A stretch of 64,000 nt of DNA from Schistocerca nitens (taxonomy: Eukaryota > Arthropoda > Insecta > Orthoptera > Acrididae), in assembly GCF_023898315.1 (NCBI RefSeq), contig NC_064619.1, forward strand, positions 482,773,376 through 482,837,375. The letters run 5' to 3'. Every line of letters begins with the position of its first letter. Within the stretch, counting starts at the first letter, position 1. The notes under the pieces were generated by a model. It searched no databases and was not told the origin of the DNA. It saw only the letters and a program-made list of their open reading frames with translations. Made by a program: the position numbers and the translations under genes. Shown here one piece after another: positions 1 through 10,829 of the stretch.

Positions 1-149
1 CGTTGTAAGTCTCCATCTGGCCGGTGGTCGGATCGTGCAGTATGCAGATTTGTGAGCACGGATATGACTGTGCCCCGATGTTGAACTGCTTCTGAACGTA
101 AGGGAACGCATACTCCTCATCTAGATTCCCGCTGACCACGTCTGACCTC

Positions 150-760
150 CACAAGGGATTATCGCCGTTTGGAGCACCAAGCACACTGTAGCACCTTTAC
201 ATCTACGCTTCCCACCCGAGAGCAGGTAGTGAGGTCCCTGCAACAATTTGTGTCATCTCGCACCACTGGTCGGAGACTAGCAGCAGACGCACTAAGGAAT
301 TAGCATCCGATGCGTGGGCTGCCGTTAACATAACAAACAAACGGCTGTGTCTGCAATGGTGCCGTGACCGACAAGCAGGGACTGTCGATGAATGGCGTCA
401 CAATTTCGGCATTGTTTCGCCGTTCTGCGCTGTGACTATCGTCGGCGAGTATGACAGCGTCTTGGGCAGAGGTCCCATTTTTCAAATTGGTGTTACTCCT
501 GGCGTGGTGGTATGACTTGAGGTCACGGCCGAGGCAACACTGACGCACAAAGATACGTCACAGACATCCAGCGTCTTCATATATTACTTTTATGCGACAG
601 TGTCGCGGTGACATGTTTCAACAAGACAACGCTCATTCACACAAGGCACATATCTCTATGAACTGTCTGCGTTATGTTGAGGTACTTCTGTGGCCATAAA
701 GATCATCAGACCATTTTGCTTGTTGAGTTCGTGTTATGCCTACTGTATGAAGGAGAAGTG
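150..760 (+). pseudogene. Tc1-like transposase remnant
   Basis: Decayed DNA-transposon coding sequence in several frames. Around 600-700 the conceptual protein reads MFQQDNAHSHKAHIS followed by a leucine-tryptophan-proline segment. This matches the second catalytic aspartate motif (FQQDNARPH-like) of Tc1/mariner DD34E transposases. Upstream, around 300-400, a WCRDRQAGTVDEWR-like stretch resembles the segment before the first catalytic aspartate, and a GVTPGVVV motif near 490-505 corresponds to the usual GVMVWG. Stops and frame changes separate these blocks, so it cannot encode an active enzyme. Terminal repeats were not found. Confidence 0.65.
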
Positions 761-879
761 CCCACCAGCAGCTCTCGGAATTCGAGAGTGTAAGAGTCAC
801 TGTCTACAGACACGGAGCTTCTTCAGATACCAAAGGAATGTGAATATGGAATAGTTGTGTTCAGAAGGGCCATACTAAA

Positions 880-1260
880 TGCTATGCAAGATCTCAACTG
901 CCCCATGCGACTATTGCCAGAGAGGACTGTCGTATTCTCCACACAGCTCTGTTGGATCATACTGCCACATCAAGAGCCTTGAAGCAGGAAATGGACTTGA
1001 CTCAAACAAGATAATTACTCACCCATATGCTGCAACGACGCGACGTCTGGAGCACCTCGGGCTATCGTCACGGCCACCATTGCTGCAGTTTCCCTTGAGA
1101 CGGCAGCAGAGACGTGTGCGATAAAAAAATATGGACAATGACACCACGTTTACTTTCCAGACGGTCTCGGTTTTGTGTGTGCAGTTATGGTGGACATGCC
1201 AGTGTGCAGAGGTTACATTCGTCATCATCATACTGGCCCAATAACAAGCGTGATTCTCTC
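880..1260 (+). pseudogene. second Tc1-like transposase remnant
   Basis: Around 1020-1110 the reading RLEHLGLSSRPPLLQFPLRRQQRRVR resembles the linker between the helix-turn-helix and catalytic domains (RRPLRRLPLTPQHRRVR-like). Near 1190-1260 GYIRHHHTGPITSVIL resembles the CIRHRHTGP-GVMVWG block. The order shows that this is a separate, more N-terminal piece than the preceding remnant, in the same orientation. It is heavily degraded, with a stop right after the linker. No terminal repeats were found. Confidence 0.5.
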
Positions 1261-1546
1261 CAGTGTACCGAACGAGATGTCGCGCAGGGACTGGTATTTC
1301 CCACTTATCACGAGTGGTCGCTTTATTCACTTTGGCTATCTGCACAAGCCTGAGTGGGAATATGATGATAATAACATTGGACTCGATTCCTCGTATCACC
1401 ATTCTCCCCGTTGCTGGAATCCAAGTAATGTTGAGAGCATTTAGGTGATGAAAATATTGAACTACAATCTAATGGCATAGATAGTGTGACATATGGCACT
1501 TCGGGCGGGTCCAGGGAGTGTGCACAGATAGCCGAAGTGATTAAGG

Positions 1547-1750
1547 GTCAAATGGTTCAAATGGCTCTGAGCACTATGGGACTCAACTGCTGAGGTCATA
1601 AGTCCCCTAGAACTTAGAACTACTTAAACCTAACTAACCTAAGGACAACACACACATCCATGCCCGCGGCAGGATTCGAACCTGCGACCGTAGCGGTCGC
1701 GCGGTTCCAGACTGTAGCGCCTAGAAACGCTCGGCCACCAGCGGCCGGCT
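1547..1750 (-). mobile_element. SINE family A, full length
   Basis: tRNA-derived SINE on the minus strand. The head has an A-box-like GTGGCCGNNCGGTT and a B-box GGTTCGAATCC; the tail is the conserved CTTAGGTTAGTTAGG and TCAGAGCCATTTGAACC text shared by all family A copies. It is flanked by a 12-bp target duplication AAGTGATTAAGG at 1535-1546 and 1751-1762, which shows target-primed insertion. Confidence 0.95.
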
Positions 1751-1762
1751 AAGTGATTAAGG

Positions 1763-3008
1763 CAACCGCTCTAGGTTCGAGCTAATAATGCATAGTATAT
1801 CCATACCTATAAGGCTGGTGGCTGTACCACATCTTCGATGTCCTCATGACATTGTGTATTAACAAAATAGCGCAAGTTCGCAATTTGCCCATGCTGTCCT
1901 AATCTAACACGATACAGGAGGTGTTCGACTGGTTCCCTAACCACGAACTTCTCAGGGTTTCTCAGTCATTGAGAACAACTGGTCATGGGTTTCCGAAGCT
2001 GGCGCGCCCTACTTACCAGACACGACGACTGATGAGTTCTCGCTTAGAGAAAGCAGCATCTGTTGTAGCCAGCCACTTATATAGGGGGCCTCGTCACTCG
2101 CACCCACAATCGGCAGCGTCACATACGAACAGCAGGACAGCGAGCACACGGCAGCCGGCTGCGGACACGCCCTCCTCCACTATATCACGTCGTCTGGCGT
2201 AATCCTGTTGTCTCTAGAACCGGATAAGGCTTCCCACACCGTGACAGCAAGCCAGTATCGTACCCAGTCTACATAAACGACTAGTCTCTTGCAGATAGCC
2301 CACGCTGAGAGCTTGGATTAGTATGTTTAGTAGAGCACTTGTCCGCGAAAGGCAAAGGCTTGAGTTCGAGTCTCGGTCCAGCACACAGTTTTAATCTGCC
2401 AGGAAAATTCGTAGTAAATTTAGTGTTTCATTCTTGCTGGGTTTCTCATAGTAATACGGGCGACTTACGTTTTATTCACGGAATTGCAGAATCTCACAGC
2501 GGTCATTGTTTGAGTAACTGCAGCTAACCACACACTTGTCTTGCGTGTCTAACTCTCAGGCTGCTCCAAATTGTAAACTAGCGTTTTCTCTTTTTGTCCA
2601 AATTACGGGAATCGAAGCACCGTTCCAATAGCATGAAATGAGGTACCCATATCTGTCACTCAACCTCACTTCTACTCTATGTCCTGGATGGATAGAACCA
2701 TTGTTGCTGCTAGAGGTTTACACCCAAATCATCTATTAATGGTGCTCTCTTCCCACTGTACTGTACACGCACGATGAGTATACTTTCCTTAGATTTCCTT
2801 CCTGATGTGACAGATTCGCGAGTAAATGCCGGCAGTGTCGAAGTCATAGCATCACTCATTGAAGGAATTTCCTGACATCTCATTCCGCACTTACTCTCAT
2901 AACTGAAACGCTACGTCCACGTTGTCACGCGAGGAACCTTCGTGCCTCCAGCGAGCCGGTCGACAGTTCGTTACTTATTACTTTAGACAAGCGGTCATCC
3001 GCTTGTAT
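1763..3008. other. Unannotated spacer
   Basis: Apart from the SINE fragment at 2332-2420 I recognise nothing. Frames in 1900-2200 give only short, non-family peptides. There is a GC-richer patch around 2090-2190. Confidence 0.4.
2332..2420 (+). mobile_element. SINE family D fragment
   Basis: tRNA-like sequence with GTAGAGCACTTG and B-box GAGTTCGAGTCTC followed by CACAGTTTTAATCTGCCAGG. The same tail text recurs at about 32515-32540, so it is a dispersed tRNA-derived family, not a tRNA gene. No CCA-ready acceptor stem is visible. Confidence 0.7.
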
Positions 3009-4448
3009 CAGTGGTCGTCAAACGTTTTTGCTCAAGAGCCAATACTGACACTGCGGATGGCATTTCGAGCCGCCTAGCAACAGATCTTACTATCGCCGGC
3101 CCATCGTTAAAAGTCGGCACCATCCGGAACACTTAGTGTAGACTGTTTTCTGTTTTAGATGGATCCCGAGCTCAGTCGTCTAACAGTTGTGATGCTACAG
3201 TTGCGTCATAAAGTGTTGGTGGTTTTATTACGTGTGTGAATGATTTTGATTAACAATGTTACATATTGATACATTTAACTGCGCTATTGAATATGACACA
3301 CCATCACCAAACCTTGATAAGTAATTTAAGATGAGACGATACGCCCTGTACCGACAATGTTAAATTAAGGAAATTCGTGCTCGGTTTTCTCAGCAACTAC
3401 TGAACAATTTTGTCTGGAATGTTCACTATAAATTAAATGATCTTCGCGCAGCTCACTCACTGATCCTAAATGGCTGTGGTATTGTAATTCAGAATATATT
3501 TATAAGTTTAATTTCCATGCATTCTATTTTTTTGTGAAAAAAGTAATAAATATTTTCTTACAGCAGAATTACTTTTGCAATCAAGATGTTTGAGGACCAT
3601 AGCTGCAGTATAGTGGTGTTTACAAACTGTGGAAATTTTGATTGCAATTTTTCTTATAGTTCCTGAGAAAACAGTACAAATGCTTCACAATTTATGATTT
3701 CGAGAAAATGAGACAAAGGTTTACAACATATGTGTCCTAGGAATAACGTACAGATCTGTTCGCTAGAAGTAGTTAGAAGCAGCCTGTACAACATAATCGA
3801 ATTTCTCCATATCTTTGAGTTCATTTTCCAGTTTCCCTTTCCTGCTTCTGACTCTTTGGACAGTTGCGGAGCAGCAAAATCTGGCTTGGCAATACGAAAG
3901 CTGTCACGTTCTCTTAGAACAGGCACAGTATTCTGTGCGGGTGATATACGTAACTTGTCTAACACTTTTTGTCTGGCAATTCTTCGATTACTACACCACG
4001 CTAAAACTTCCAAGAAACATCGTATTCACAAACAATAGTAAGCAACGAAACGTTCTTTTTCAAGAAAAGAAATTTTGTTTGCGAGCGCGCCTGCAGACAT
4101 TCAAATATCGAGATACGCTGTAGCAGGTTAACCTACGCAGGAACCGTACAATTCGCTACAAAGCTCAAAAAACCTAACGCTCTATCTGTAAAAGAGCCGG
4201 AGGTATAAGACTTTTTACGAAAAGGGGTAGAAAATTATTACAGAGTAAGAGGTCATAAAAATTATAAAAAATAAAAATGGAATAATGAAGGTGGACAGTA
4301 ATAAATAATACGGTTCAGTAAAGAACATAGTACCTACTCATGCAGAAAACTAAAAATCTATTTTTTGAACTGTTTCAGCCTACAGCCGTACCTGAAATGC
4401 CAGTTTTCTTTTACTTACTGTGTTGTATTACAACAGTCTTCATTAATA

Positions 4449-5852
4449 CACTACTGGCCAATAAAATTGCTACACGAAAAAGAAATGCAGATGATAAACG
4501 AGTATTCATTGGACAGATATATTATACTAGAACTGACATGTGATTACATTTTCACGCAATTTGGGTGCATAGATCCTGAGAAATCAGTACCCACAACAAC
4601 CACCTCTAACCGTAATAACGGCCTTGATACGCCTGGGCATTGAGTCAAACAGAGCTTGGATGGAGTGTACAGGTACAGCTGCCCATGCAGCTTCAACACG
4701 ATACCACAGTTCATCAGGAGTAGTGACTGGCGTATTGTGACGAGCCAGTTGCTCGGCCACCATTGACCAGACGATTTCAATTGGTGAGAAATCTGGAGAA
4801 TGTGCTGGCCAGGGTAGCAGTCGAACATTTTCTGTAACCAGAAAGGCCCGTACAGAACCTGCAATATGCGCTCGTGCATTATCCTGCTGAAATGTAGGGT
4901 TTCGCAGGGATCGAATGAAGGGTCGAGCCACGGGTCGTAACACATCTGAAATGTAACGTCCACTGTTCAAAGCGCCGTCAATGCGAACAAGAGGTGACCG
5001 AGACGTGTAACCAGTGGCACCCCATACCATCACGCCGGGTGATACGCCAGTATGGCGATGACGAATACACGCTTCCAGTGTGCGTTCACCGCGATGTCGG
5101 CAAACACGGATGCGACCATAATGAACCAACAGAACCTGGATTCATCCGAAAAAACGACGTTTTGCCATTCGTCCACCCAGGTTCGTCGTTGAGTACATCA
5201 TCGCAGGCGCTCCTGTCTGTGATGGAGCGCCAAGGGTAACCGCAGCCATGGTCTCCGAGCTGATAGTCCATGCTGCTGCAAACGTCGTCGAGCAGTTCGT
5301 GCAGATGGTTGTTCTCTTGAAAACGTCCCAACCGGTTGACTCAGGGATCGAGACGTGGCTGCACGATCCGTTACAGCCATGCGGATAAGATGAGTGGCAT
5401 CTCGACTGCTAGTGATACGAGGCCGTTGGGATCCAGCACGGCGTTCCGTATTACCCTCCTGAACCCACCGATTCCATATTCTGCTAACAGTCATTGGATC
5501 TCGATCAACGCGAGCAGCAATGTCGCGATACGATAAACCGCAATCGCGATAGGCTACAATCCGACGTTTATCAAAGTCGGAAACGTGATGGTACACATTT
5601 CTCCTCCTTCCACGAGGCATCACAACAACGTTTCACCAGGCAACGCCGGTCAACTGCTGTTTTGTGTATGAAAAATCGGTTGGAAACTTTCCTCATGTCA
5701 GCACGCTGTAGGTGTCGCCACCGACGCCAACCTTGTGTGAATGTTCTGAAAAGCTGATCATTTGCATATCACAGCATCGTGTTCCTGTCAGTTAAATTTT
5801 GCAACTGTAACACGTCATCTTCGTGGTATAGCAATTTTAATGGCCAGTAGTG
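4449..5852 (-). mobile_element. Complete Tc1-like transposon (1404 bp) inside the hAT
   Basis: Terminal inverted repeats CACTACTGGCCA...TGGCCAGTAGTG are flanked by TA at 4447-4448 and 5853-5854. Tc1/mariner elements always insert at and duplicate TA. A single transposase gene lies on the minus strand. The element is of the same family as the copy at 22973-24318, which allows direct comparison. Because it lies within the hAT, it inserted later. Confidence 0.95.
4584..5623 (-). pseudogene. Tc1-like DD34E transposase, frameshifted
   Basis: The cut-and-paste transposase would bind the terminal repeats and excise the element. The N-terminal part (5623 to 5198) starts MMPRGRRRN and holds a paired-like helix-turn-helix with YRDIAARV and MTVSRIWNRW. 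The C-terminal part (5129 to 4584) holds the catalytic domain. First Asp is in FSDESRF (about 5145-5165), second Asp in FQQDNARAH, and the Glu in SPIE lies exactly 34 residues after it. The catalytic triad is therefore intact. At least two frameshifts, one near 5198 and one near 5130, split the gene, so this copy is dead. Its intact relative should be about 340 residues. Confidence 0.9.
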
Positions 5853-6326
5853 TATGATGTCCTTGCAGTAAATAGGCGCCGCATTGAAAATGACCGTCCG
5901 AAAATTGTTAAAATTTATATCACAGAGGCTGTTTGTTACGGGTGCTACACGCCCGTGAGTTGTCAGTACTGGAGAGAAATGAAACATTCCCCCTCCCACA
6001 TGCCCTAACTCCGCAGTGAGAGCACTGCTTACCCCTCTACCCCTGAGGTAAGCGGTCAAGTTCACTTACGGGCGAATCCACTAACATCAATTAAAATTAA
6101 GCTCATCTTAAAATATAACTGTCACTGTACGTATTTTCGTTTCTTACTGATCAGGAACACTACAGTCTTAAGAAGCTCTTAATGTTAGCCGGCGTTTATG
6201 CTACTGGCTGTTAGTTGGTAGGTGCACATTATTGCAAATTACCGCTGAAAACCGCGAGCTGCATGAATACTTGTTACTGGCCGCATGTGGCCCGCGAGCC
6301 GCAGTTTGTCGACCGCTGGCTTGTAC

Positions 6327-7316
6327 GTTCCAACATCGCACTCCTGTGAAATCTCTATGAAGTGGCCGGTGGCACTACTTATTTGAGTGCAGATGTTTCG
6401 TGAGATCTAAGAGTCTAACAGGACTGGTGCGGCGAGGCGCTCGTAAGGAACGCCGACACTTAGGGTGACACTAACAGTCGAACGTTACGCGTGAACTGCC
6501 TCGGCAGTGCTCGCTTATCGCGCGAGCCATGAGGCGCCTCCTGCTCTCGGCTCTTATTTTAACTTTATGAGCCTCTCATGCTCTACGCTTCCTGGCTCTC
6601 GCTTTCTCTTTTTATTTGGCAGCGGCGGCGCCGAGGATTTGCATACGAACGCCGGCTCACAAGCTGTTCAAAATAAAAGTAATTGAGAATAATAAACACT
6701 TTATACAGCCAGTTGGTAATTGCAGAGAATCGTTTACTCGCATTCGGGTTCGTTAGAGGAACAAACGGCAAACGCCGGGTCTATAGAGGTGATTAGTGCG
6801 GAATCACTAACAATAACAAGCCGGAAAAAAAGTAAACTGCAGCGAAGTAAGCGCGCCGGGGCAAGTCAGTTGCAGTCAACCGGCGAGCAAGTAATTGTTT
6901 ATTGCCTCCACTTTGCCGGCGTGCAGCGAGTCAAACACAAGACGGCCAGCGAGAACGCAGAACGAGTTGCGAGGAAAGAATCGATACTGTCGTTAGCGCG
7001 CCTAATGGCGCCATGTACGACGCTTGTTTGTGTGCGCGTATGTGTGTTAGTGTGTGTGTGCGCGCGCGCCTGTGCGTATGTTGTGTGGGTGGGTGGGTGT
7101 GCGTGTGAAATGTATGGAGCAGTAAACCACAAATTGCTGGTGTCTCACGGGTAGAATATGAGCCGTGCTAATTTGCGGCCGGGTTAGATTGCGGGCATCA
7201 GTGCTTAGCGGGGAAGAGCTAAGCAGTAAAAGCATCGAGCAGACCAGTCGGCTACTCCGTTAACAGAGCAGGCGCTAGTAGAAGACGTACAGGAAGAGAG
7301 ACTCATTTGTGGGGAT
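6327..7316. other. CpG-rich unique region
   Basis: Between about 6420 and 7020 CpG density is visibly higher than in the flanks, with GCGGCGGCGCCGAGG near 6620 and many GCGCGCC and GCCGGC words. A 144-residue frame (6720-7154 plus) runs through it, but its last third is translated from a TG microsatellite and no domain is recognisable. I do not call a gene. It could be a promoter or enhancer island or a non-coding conserved block. Confidence 0.35.
7022..7110. repeat. TG/GTGC microsatellite tract
   Basis: Imperfect alternating TG with CGCG and GGGTGGGTGGG interruptions. Alternating purine-pyrimidine sequence of this type can adopt Z-DNA. Confidence 0.8.
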
Positions 7317-7341
7317 AAAAAAAAAAAAAAAAAAAAAAAAA

Positions 7342-7543
7342 GCCGGCCGAAGTGGCCGTGCGGTTCTAGGCGCTGCAGTCTGGAACCGCGAGACCGCTAC
7401 GGTCGCAGGTTCGAATCCTGCCTCGGGCATGGATGTGTGTGATGTCCTTAGGTTAGTTAGGTTTAATTAGTTCTAAGTTCTAGGGGACTAATGACCTCAG
7501 AAGTTGAGTCCCATAGTGCTCAGAGCCATTTGAACCATTTTTT
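7342..7543 (+). mobile_element. SINE family A, full length, after a 25-A run
   Basis: Head GGCCGAAGTGGCCGTGCGG, B-box GGTTCGAATCC and the complete tail to TTTGAACCATTTTTT. It belongs to the subfamily with GTGGCCGTGCGG and GGGGACTAATGACC. The 5' end directly abuts 25 consecutive A (7317-7341). The A-run may be an older element's poly(A) tail that served as target, which would hide the duplication. Confidence 0.93.
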
Positions 7544-7544
7544 G

Positions 7545-7738
7545 ATCAAAAAAATGTTCAAATGTGTGTGGAATCTTATGGGACTTGACTGCTAAGGTCA
7601 TCAGTCCCTAAGCTTACACACTACTTAACCTAAATTATCATAAGGACAAACCCACACAACCATGCCCGAGGGAGGACTCGAACCTCCGCCGGGACCAGCC
7701 GCACAGTCCATGACTGCAGCGCCTTAGACAACTTGACG
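7545..7738 (-). mobile_element. SINE family B
   Basis: A different tRNA-derived SINE: reverse-complement B-box AGGACTCGAACCTCC, head CGCAGTCCATGACTG-like and tail with GGTCATCAGTCCCTAAGC. It lies tail-to-tail with the preceding family A copy. A second family B copy is at 27663-27837. Confidence 0.8.
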
Positions 7739-8195
7739 TGGGGATCGAGGATATGCAAATATCGTACTATCGTGTGATAGCGAAAATGATCGAGATTTCT
7801 TGTTCAGCTTGACAGTAGCCCGTCCAGCGCACTTAAATTTTACCCATAATACTTTTGGCTTATAAGAACGGGACTTCGCCCTCACAGCTTTCTTTACGAT
7901 GATGCTATGGTTAGCTTCGTTTATTCGACGCAAGTTCTTTGAGGTATTTCTTTGTGGCACAATAAAGGGGCACGCTTTAGTCAACACGCCATGTGGCTGA
8001 GGGTATCTGGCATTGATTTGTCTGGTGTGTTCTGAGGTCGAAGTGGGAAGATTCGGAGTGCTACAGTAGTGCAAATCAGTATACAGCAGGGTATCTACGA
8101 AGGTGATAATGAAACGACTGTCGCATACTGTATCGACTTTATTATGCAAGTAGTAGATACATATAAAACACGAACAATCATGACGGAATTACATA

Positions 8196-9610
8196 CACTC
8201 ATGCTCATAAACTAAGGATAATGCTGATACATGATGAAACAACGCTCTGGTGGGCGGTTTGCGGGTTCAAATCACCTCGGGGTAAGACCATGCGGTGCAT
8301 TTGACCTGCGGTCGTCGCACGGTGGTGCTGGCAGCAGTCCACATACGCAGAGGTGTGTTGGTGCACGTCAGAGTACAGTGCAGCAAGTGTGAAGACGTTT
8401 TCAGACGTGCTAATGGTGACTGTGTTGAAAATGGCTCAAAGAACACATATTGATGACATTATGAGGGGCGACTGGAGGCTGGTCAAACACAGCAGGTCGT
8501 AGCACGGGCCCTCTGTGTGCCACAAAGTGTGATCTCAAGATTATGGTAACGGTTCCAATAGACAGGAAACGTGTCCAGGCGCTACAGTACGGGACGTTCA
8601 AAGTGTACAACACCACAAGAAGACCGATATCTCACCATCAGTGCCCGCAGACGGCCACGGAGTACTGCAGGTAGCCTTGCTCGGGACCTTACCGCAGCCA
8701 CTGGAACAGTTGTATCCAGACACACAGCCTACAGACGGCTGAACAGATATGGTTTATGCGCCCGGAGACCTGCAAGGTGCATTCCACTGACCCCAAGGTC
8801 ATTGGAACAGTGGTCCCAGGTTATGTTCAGGGACGAGTCCAGGTATAGTCTGAACAGTGATTCTCGCCGGGTTTTCATCTGGCGTGAACCAGGAACCAGA
8901 TACCAACCCCTTAATGTCCTTGAAAGGGGCCTGTATGGAGGTCGTGGCTTGATGGTGTGGAGTGGGATTATGACTGGCGCACGTACACCGCTGCTTGTCT
9001 TAACCAGAGGTACTGTAACAGGTCAGGTGTATCGGGACGTCGTTTTGCACCAGTATGTCCGCCTTTTCAGGGGTGCAGTGGGTCCCACCTTCCTCCTGAT
9101 GGATGATAACACGCGACTCCACCGAGCTACCATCGTGGAGGAGTACCTTGAAACAGAAGATATCAGGCGAATGGAGTGGCCTGCCTGTTCTCCAGACCTA
9201 AACCCCATCTTGCACGTCTGGAATGCTCTCGGTCGACGTATCGCTGCACGTCTTCAAAGCCCTGGGACACTTCAGGAGCTCCGACAGGCACTGGTGCAAG
9301 AATGGGAGGCTATACCCCAGCATCTGCCCTACCACCTGATGTAGAGTATGCCAATCCGTCGTGCGGTCTGTGTTCGCGTGTATGGTGATCATATCCCATA
9401 TTGATGTCGGGGTACATGCGCAGGAAACAGTGGCGTTTTGTAGCACATGTGTTTCGGTACGGTTTTCTCAAGTTATCACCAATAACGTGGACTTACAGAT
9501 CTGTGTCGTGTGTGTTCCCTACGTGCCTATGCTATTAGCGCCAGTTTTGTTTAGTGCCACATTGTGTGGCACCATATTCTGCAATTATCCTTATTTTATG
9601 AGTATGAGTG
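8196..9610 (+). mobile_element. Complete Tc1-like transposon (1415 bp)
   Basis: 29-bp terminal inverted repeats that begin CACTCATGCTCATAAAC and end in the complement, with two mismatches, flanked by TA at 8194-8195 and 9611-9612. It contains one transposase gene on the plus strand. It is a different family from the copies at 4449 and 22973. Confidence 0.95.
8433..9344 (+). pseudogene. Tc1-like transposase, catalytic Glu replaced by Leu
   Basis: The frame is open for 257 residues (8571-9344) and covers the second helix-turn-helix and the whole catalytic domain. The first helix-turn-helix lies upstream from about 8433 (MAQRTHIDDIMRG-like) but is interrupted by a stop near 8500. First Asp is in MFRDESRYSL (about 8825), second in FLLMDDNTRLHRA (about 9100). 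Exactly 34 residues later, where Glu belongs in SPDLNPIE, the sequence reads SPDLNPIL. The metal-binding triad is therefore broken, and the enzyme would be inactive even if expressed. The C-terminus ends LPYHLM, slightly short of the usual SMPRR-type ending. Confidence 0.9.
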
Positions 9611-9711
9611 TAGTTCATTTCATAACACGAGTAACAAAATACGGCGTTTGTATTTCCTGGGTGGAAATTGGTGTAAAGGCACTCACTGTCCTGTTGTGTT
9701 ATTAGACTGTC

Positions 9712-10660
9712 AGCATTTTGTCCAACCTCTGTTCTTCCTAATTATCTCAAAAATTCTGTTCGGCATGGATTTTGTTAAGGTTCGTGGTCCTTGCAGTGAA
9801 ACTATTGACCACTTTCAGCTTACATACGGCCTCAAATTACCTTGCATTGCGATAAACACATCTTGCAAGTATTACCCAATGTTTTTCGTATCCGAGCTAT
9901 GAGCATGCATGCCAGGGCAAGACATCCGTATCGTTATCTTCAAACCACTTTTGATTGTAGCAGAAAAATGCACAGATTCATTATCTTGCTGAAGCATTAG
10001 ACTTTCGTTCTTCATACATTCTAATGAATTCTGTCTCTAGCATTTCAGTGTACATGTTAAAGTTCATAGTCGTGTTCACTCAAGCAATGTGTGATTTTCC
10101 TTTCGCGCAGAACGCTGCCCAAATCGTAACACTCACACCGCCAAAATATTTGCTCTTTCTTACCCGCTGCACTGTTTTCTAATCATTCCAATAATAGTGA
10201 AATCCTTCCAGCCCATCTAATTATGATTCTAATCGATGAAGACCACTTCATTCTGAAGTCCATGACACATGTTTTTCAGGGAACTCCAGTGTAGTCTATT
10301 TATGTTTGGATGTTAGAGCAAGAGTTATTTATTAAATGCGAATTGTCCGTCATTTGACAAAGTATGTAATACACGTTTGGCAGTTACTGGCAACTGTAAA
10401 TCAGCGGAAAGATGAGAAGAATAACAATTTGATGCCCTTGCTTTGAGCAAAAGGAACCGTTTCGATATCTCAAATAATCTTTTACTTATCACGTAGTTTA
10501 CGTTCTCTCCATATCGCGCACCCAATCTAACGAAATTATCAATCATTGTACTTGAACGGTTCAACTGCTTAGTGATTTGGCGACTACAGAGAGTCTCATT
10601 TCGTTGTGCTCAAAAATTTTTGCTTTCTCATTTCATAATAACTGTCTTCCGCTTGGCATT
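9712..10660 (-). pseudogene. Tc1-like transposase remnant, third family
   Basis: Read on the minus strand from 10660: MPSGRQLL*NEKAKIF, then a helix-turn-helix (SLNRSSTMIDNFVRLGARYG) and SADLQLPVTAKRV near 10390-10560. A LRNEVVF-like block precedes the first catalytic Asp. LMLQQDNESVHFSATIKS (about 9950-10010) carries the second Asp. The C-terminus KSMPNRIFEIIRKNRGWTKC (9715-9775) is a recognisable Tc1-family ending. Stops and frame changes are scattered throughout. It sits right beside the preceding element in the opposite orientation. Terminal repeats were not identified. Confidence 0.85.
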
Positions 10661-10829
10661 GTCACAATCATGGTTTCTGTACACATAGACCGTTCGTTAC
10701 TAATGGTGCCTGTTTCCTGCCTGCAGTGAATGCACATGAGCGCACACTAACACCACACAGAGCCGACTTTCCTTACACTGAGTTCCACCTTCTACCACCT
10801 GAATCGTTGATGTCTTGTTTTGTACTTTA

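Larger units (their letters stand above)
3009..6318. mobile_element. hAT-like DNA transposon carrying a nested Tc1
   Basis: The ends are CAGTGGTCGTCAAACG at 3009 and, reverse-complemented, CAGCGGTCGACAAACTGC at 6318. These match the CAGNGGTCGNCAAA termini of hAT elements. They are bounded by an 8-bp target duplication, GCTTGTAT at 3001-3008 and GCTTGTAC at 6319-6326, with one mismatch; 8 bp is diagnostic of hAT. Without the nested Tc1 the element is about 1.9 kb. I see no BED finger or hAT C-terminal dimerisation motif in the interior frames, so it is probably non-autonomous or badly decayed. The longest interior frame, 3654-4013 minus, is unrecognised. Confidence 0.8.

Noticed and set aside
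6720..7154. 144-residue open frame in CpG-rich DNA
   Set aside because: No recognisable domain, and the last third is translated microsatellite. Length is within chance expectation for 64 kb.
8236..8280. B-box-like GCGGGTTCAAATC in the Tc1 leader
   Set aside because: Lies inside a complete Tc1 with no matching A-box or cloverleaf.
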